A DNA stretch of 52,870 bases from Peptococcaceae bacterium UBA3933 (GTDB lineage: Bacteria > Bacillota > Peptococcia > Peptococcales > BICA1-8). The stretch lies in assembly GCA_002385805.1 (NCBI GenBank), contig DGEF01000066.1, positions 1 through 52,870 of the forward strand, read 5' to 3'. The translations under genes were made by a program, and so were the position numbers. Positions 51,179 to 52,870 of this stretch are shown here, piece after piece. A model generated the notes under the pieces. It searched no databases, had not been told where the DNA came from, and was given only the letters and a program-made list of their open reading frames with translations. Each line of letters opens with the position of its first letter. The first letter of the stretch is position 1.

Positions 51179-51934
51179 GTGAATCTTTTGCCGGATATTA
51201 TAAAAACAGACACCCTGGTCTTAAGGGCACGAAATTACAGAGATGCTGATCAACTTTTAAGTCTTTATACACTGAAAAAAGGTAGGCTTACTGCTATCGT
51301 CAAGGGGGTAAGAAAGCCCAAAAGTAAATTAAGGGGAGGAGTGCAGGTTTTCAGTCATACTCATCTCTGCCTTTATCTGGGTCGCAGCCTGGCTACTGTT
51401 ACCCAAACAGAAACTATTAATACTTTTCCTGCTTTAAGAACAGATTTGCTTAGAATGAGTTATGCAGCTTATTTAGCGGAGTTTGTAGAAAGTATTACGC
51501 CAGAAGGAGAAGCAGACCCAGGACTTTTTTCTTTACTTTTAACAGGTTTTCACCTCCTTAGCTGGGAAGACCCTTGGTTAATTGCACGCTTACTTGAAGT
51601 GCGCTTACTAATGGAATCAGGTTATCAACCATTCCTAATTAATTGTGTGCAGTGTGGTAAAGAGATAAAAATTGGATCCCTATTTGTTCCCTCTTTGGGA
51701 GGAGTTATCTGTACCGACTGTGAGAAAATTAAACCTGCTCAAGATGTATACAAAATTAGCGGAGAAACATATGTTGTATTAAGGCAATTAATGCAAATGG
51801 ATTTGGAAATGGTTAGCCGATTGCGGATATCCTTACCTGCCAAAAAAGAGCTGGAAGAAGTACTGGATACTTATATTACTTATTTATTGGGTAAAAGGTT
51901 AAAAACAAAAGAATTTCTGAACAATTTAGCTTAA
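51179..51934 (+). CDS. recO: DNA repair protein RecO
   Basis: Recombination mediator that, with RecR, loads RecA onto SSB-covered DNA. The 251 residues have the N-terminal OB fold (TDTLVLRARNYRDADQLLSLYTLKKGRLTAIVKGVRKPKSKLRG) and a helical C-terminal part with the zinc-type cysteine pairs CVQCGK and CTDCEK. GTG 51179 touches the yqzL stop; the in-frame TTG at 51188 is better spaced from TAGGTGA and may be the true start. A glycyl-tRNA synthetase T-box follows one gene later. Confidence 0.94.
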   Translation: MNLLPDIIKTDTLVLRARNYRDADQLLSLYTLKKGRLTAIVKGVRKPKSKLRGGVQVFSHTHLCLYLGRSLATVTQTETINTFPALRTDLLRMSYAAYLAEFVESITPEGEADPGLFSLLLTGFHLLSWEDPWLIARLLEVRLLMESGYQPFLINCVQCGKEIKIGSLFVPSLGGVICTDCEKIKPAQDVYKISGETYVVLRQLMQMDLEMVSRLRISLPAKKELEEVLDTYITYLLGKRLKTKEFLNNLA

Positions 51935-52001
51935 GAAATTAAAATTTAATGAATAAAATAACCTTTTTTGGAAAAATTAGTTCCCAAAAGGGGGGGTTGC
52001 G

Positions 52002-52433
52002 ATGGATGAATTAACTAAGATAGATTTAATAAGGGAAAGAACAGGCATAGGTTATAAAGAGGCTAAAGAGGCATTAGACCGGGCCGGAGGCGACATAGTT
52101 CAGGCACTGATATATATTGAAGAGGAAAGAGTCAAATTAGATGAAGACATAAAACATAAAGGGCAAAAAATACTGGAACAGGTAAAAGAAATTATTAAAA
52201 AAGGTAATGTGACTAAGATTAAACTTAAAAAGGGTGAAAAAACCATTCTGGAGTTTCCAGTGAATATTGGTGCCCTGGGTGTAGCCGGGGTATTGATGAG
52301 CTCCACCTTGGCTGTTATTGCAGCATTGGGAACGGTAGCTGCCTTAGCTAATAAATATACTCTGGAAATTGAACGGCCGGGAGGAAAAGTGGAAACCAGA
52401 GAGATTGTTATTGTGGATGAAGATGAATATTAG
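52002..52433 (+). CDS. DUF4342 protein with UBA/TS-N-like domain
   Basis: A 143-residue protein. Residues 1-42 look like a UBA/TS-N helical domain (TKIDLIRERTGIGYKEAKEALDRAGGDIVQALIYIE), similar to the N-terminus of EF-Ts. The rest fits DUF4342: a basic segment (TKIKLKKGEKTILEFPVNIGALG) and a hydrophobic helix (LMSSTLAVIAALGTVAALA), possibly membrane-inserted, then an acidic end. The role is unknown. It lies between recO and the glycyl T-box. Confidence 0.85.
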   Translation: MDELTKIDLIRERTGIGYKEAKEALDRAGGDIVQALIYIEEERVKLDEDIKHKGQKILEQVKEIIKKGNVTKIKLKKGEKTILEFPVNIGALGVAGVLMSSTLAVIAALGTVAALANKYTLEIERPGGKVETREIVIVDEDEY

Positions 52434-52588
52434 AGTTATCGAGTCTAATATTTTTGGAACATTCAAGATGTCAGTGGGCCAGTGGGCGTGAAATTTTTTT
52501 AAGGTTGTAAAGGTTGAGGTTAAGAATTAGTAAAGTTGACGGGTATTAATAAATGAGCATTCTATTGGTTATGAGATTCGAATTAAGC
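52434..52588. other. Intergenic DNA before the T-box leader
   Basis: No gene is seen. GGCCAGTGGGCG near 52478 resembles a word at 33745, and 52501-52525 is a reversed copy of the AACCTT/AACCTC array. The rest shows no clear structure. Confidence 0.5.
52501..52525 (-). repeat. Reverse-orientation copy of the AACCTT/AACCTC array
   Basis: AAGGTTGTAAAGGTTGAGGT and the bases after it read on the minus strand as CTTAACCTCAACCTTTACAA and onwards, the same hexamer word order as at 10886, 22666 and 25160. Only this copy is inverted. Confidence 0.55.
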
Positions 52589-52617
52589 TTGACATTGGCG
52601 GATAGTTTTGCTAATTT
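52589..52617 (+). promoter_or_regulatory. Promoter of the T-box transcript
   Basis: TTGACA (52589-52594), 17 bp, TAATTT (52612-52617). Transcription would begin near 52624, just upstream of Stem I of the T-box. Confidence 0.65.
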
Positions 52618-52623
52618 TAAGAT

Positions 52624-52847
52624 ATTGAAATTTAATATTTAGCTGTGAGGGAGAGGAGTAGCTGTTCTTTAGCTTCTCAAGCGAGCCGGGGATGGTGGAA
52701 GCCTGGTGAAGAAAAACAGTGAAGGGCGCTCCTGAGCTTTCGTGCTAAAATAAAGTGGGCATACCTTTAGGTATGTCAAACAGGGTGGAACCGCGGGAAA
52801 TACCTCCCGTCCCTGTCCTTTTCGGGCAGAGACGCGGAGGTTTTTTT
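52624..52847 (+). ncRNA. T-box riboswitch, probably glycine-specific, for glyQS
   Basis: tRNA-sensing leader. The T-box core AGGGTGGAACCGCG lies at 52782-52795. Stem I has the distal GATGGTGGAAGCC motif typical of glyQS leaders, and the specifier region GTGAAGGGCGC puts GGC (glycine) at 52725-52727. A hairpin GCATACC/GGTATGT lies between. The terminator (stem 52803-52840, loop TTTTC, T7) competes with an antiterminator using CCGTCCCT. Uncharged tRNA-Gly should switch on the gene downstream. Firmicutes carry glyQ and glyS after recO, but the coding part lies beyond the window. Confidence 0.92.
52803..52847 (+). terminator. T-box terminator hairpin
   Basis: CCTCCCGTCCCTGTCC pairs with the GGGCAGAGACGCGGAGG arm (with minor mismatches) around TTTTC and ends in seven T. 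It forms when tRNA is charged. Confidence 0.88.
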
Positions 52848-52870
52848 AATCTTTGGGGTTAAGTTTTGGG

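Overview
The window looks like a chromosome segment of an AT-rich, anaerobic, endospore-forming Firmicute, most likely class Clostridia. The spore genes spoIIP, yqfC and yqfD are present. From rpsT to the glycyl T-box, gene order follows the conserved Firmicutes block (holA-rpsT ... lepA-hemW-hrcA-grpE-dnaK-dnaJ-prmA-rsmE-mtaB ... rpsU-nfeD-floA-yqfC-yqfD-phoH-pgpH-ybeY-dgkA-cdd-era ... yqzL-recO-[glyQS]). FeoAB, LUD-type lactate oxidation and many TTG starts fit the same picture. I cannot name a species.

Region 1 (1-7660) is a lactate-oxidation locus: lactate permease, a GlcD-type FAD dehydrogenase with its own Fe-S/CCG subunit (probable D-lactate route), then LutC and a LutB protein carrying a LutA-like CCG half (probable L-lactate route). 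Region 2 (7690-10560) holds a TRAP receptor lipoprotein without its membrane subunits, and ilvD. A 516-bp gene-free stretch full of short repeats follows. Region 3 (11030-16750) has comEA, comEC, a D,D-carboxypeptidase, holA and convergent rpsT. Region 4 (16921-22651) has a small holin-like membrane protein, spoIIP, an unknown secreted or anchored protein, murJ and lepA; the usual gpr is missing beside spoIIP.

Region 5 (22745-33655) is the heat-shock operon under a perfect CIRCE: hrcA, then an archaeal-type (group II-like, 'group III') chaperonin, grpE, dnaK and dnaJ, followed by prmA, rsmE and mtaB. The chaperonin is the most striking gene in the window, although such genes in bacterial dnaK operons have been described before (Carboxydothermus). 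Region 6 (33836-46698) holds hinT, rpsU, nfeD, floA, a DUF421 protein, yqfC, yqfD, phoH, pgpH, ybeY, dgkA, a CorC-like protein, cdd and era.

Region 7 (46716-50890) is a metal-transport insert (mgtE, feoA, feoB and a small Cys-rich protein) between era and yqzL-recO. mgtE has its own promoter and a structured leader of about 165 nt that contains a 21-codon reading frame; this is the best candidate here for an undescribed regulatory element. The window ends with a DUF4342 protein and a complete T-box leader (specifier probably GGC, glycine) whose gene lies outside.

Short mosaic repeats recur in intergenic DNA: AACCTT/AACCTC arrays, ACTAGCCACTA blocks, and GTCAGA/GTTAGA words. In two places a terminator-like hairpin carries the Shine-Dalgarno sequence of the next spore gene (spoIIP, yqfC) in its 3' arm. 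No tRNA, rRNA, CRISPR array or insertion sequence was seen.
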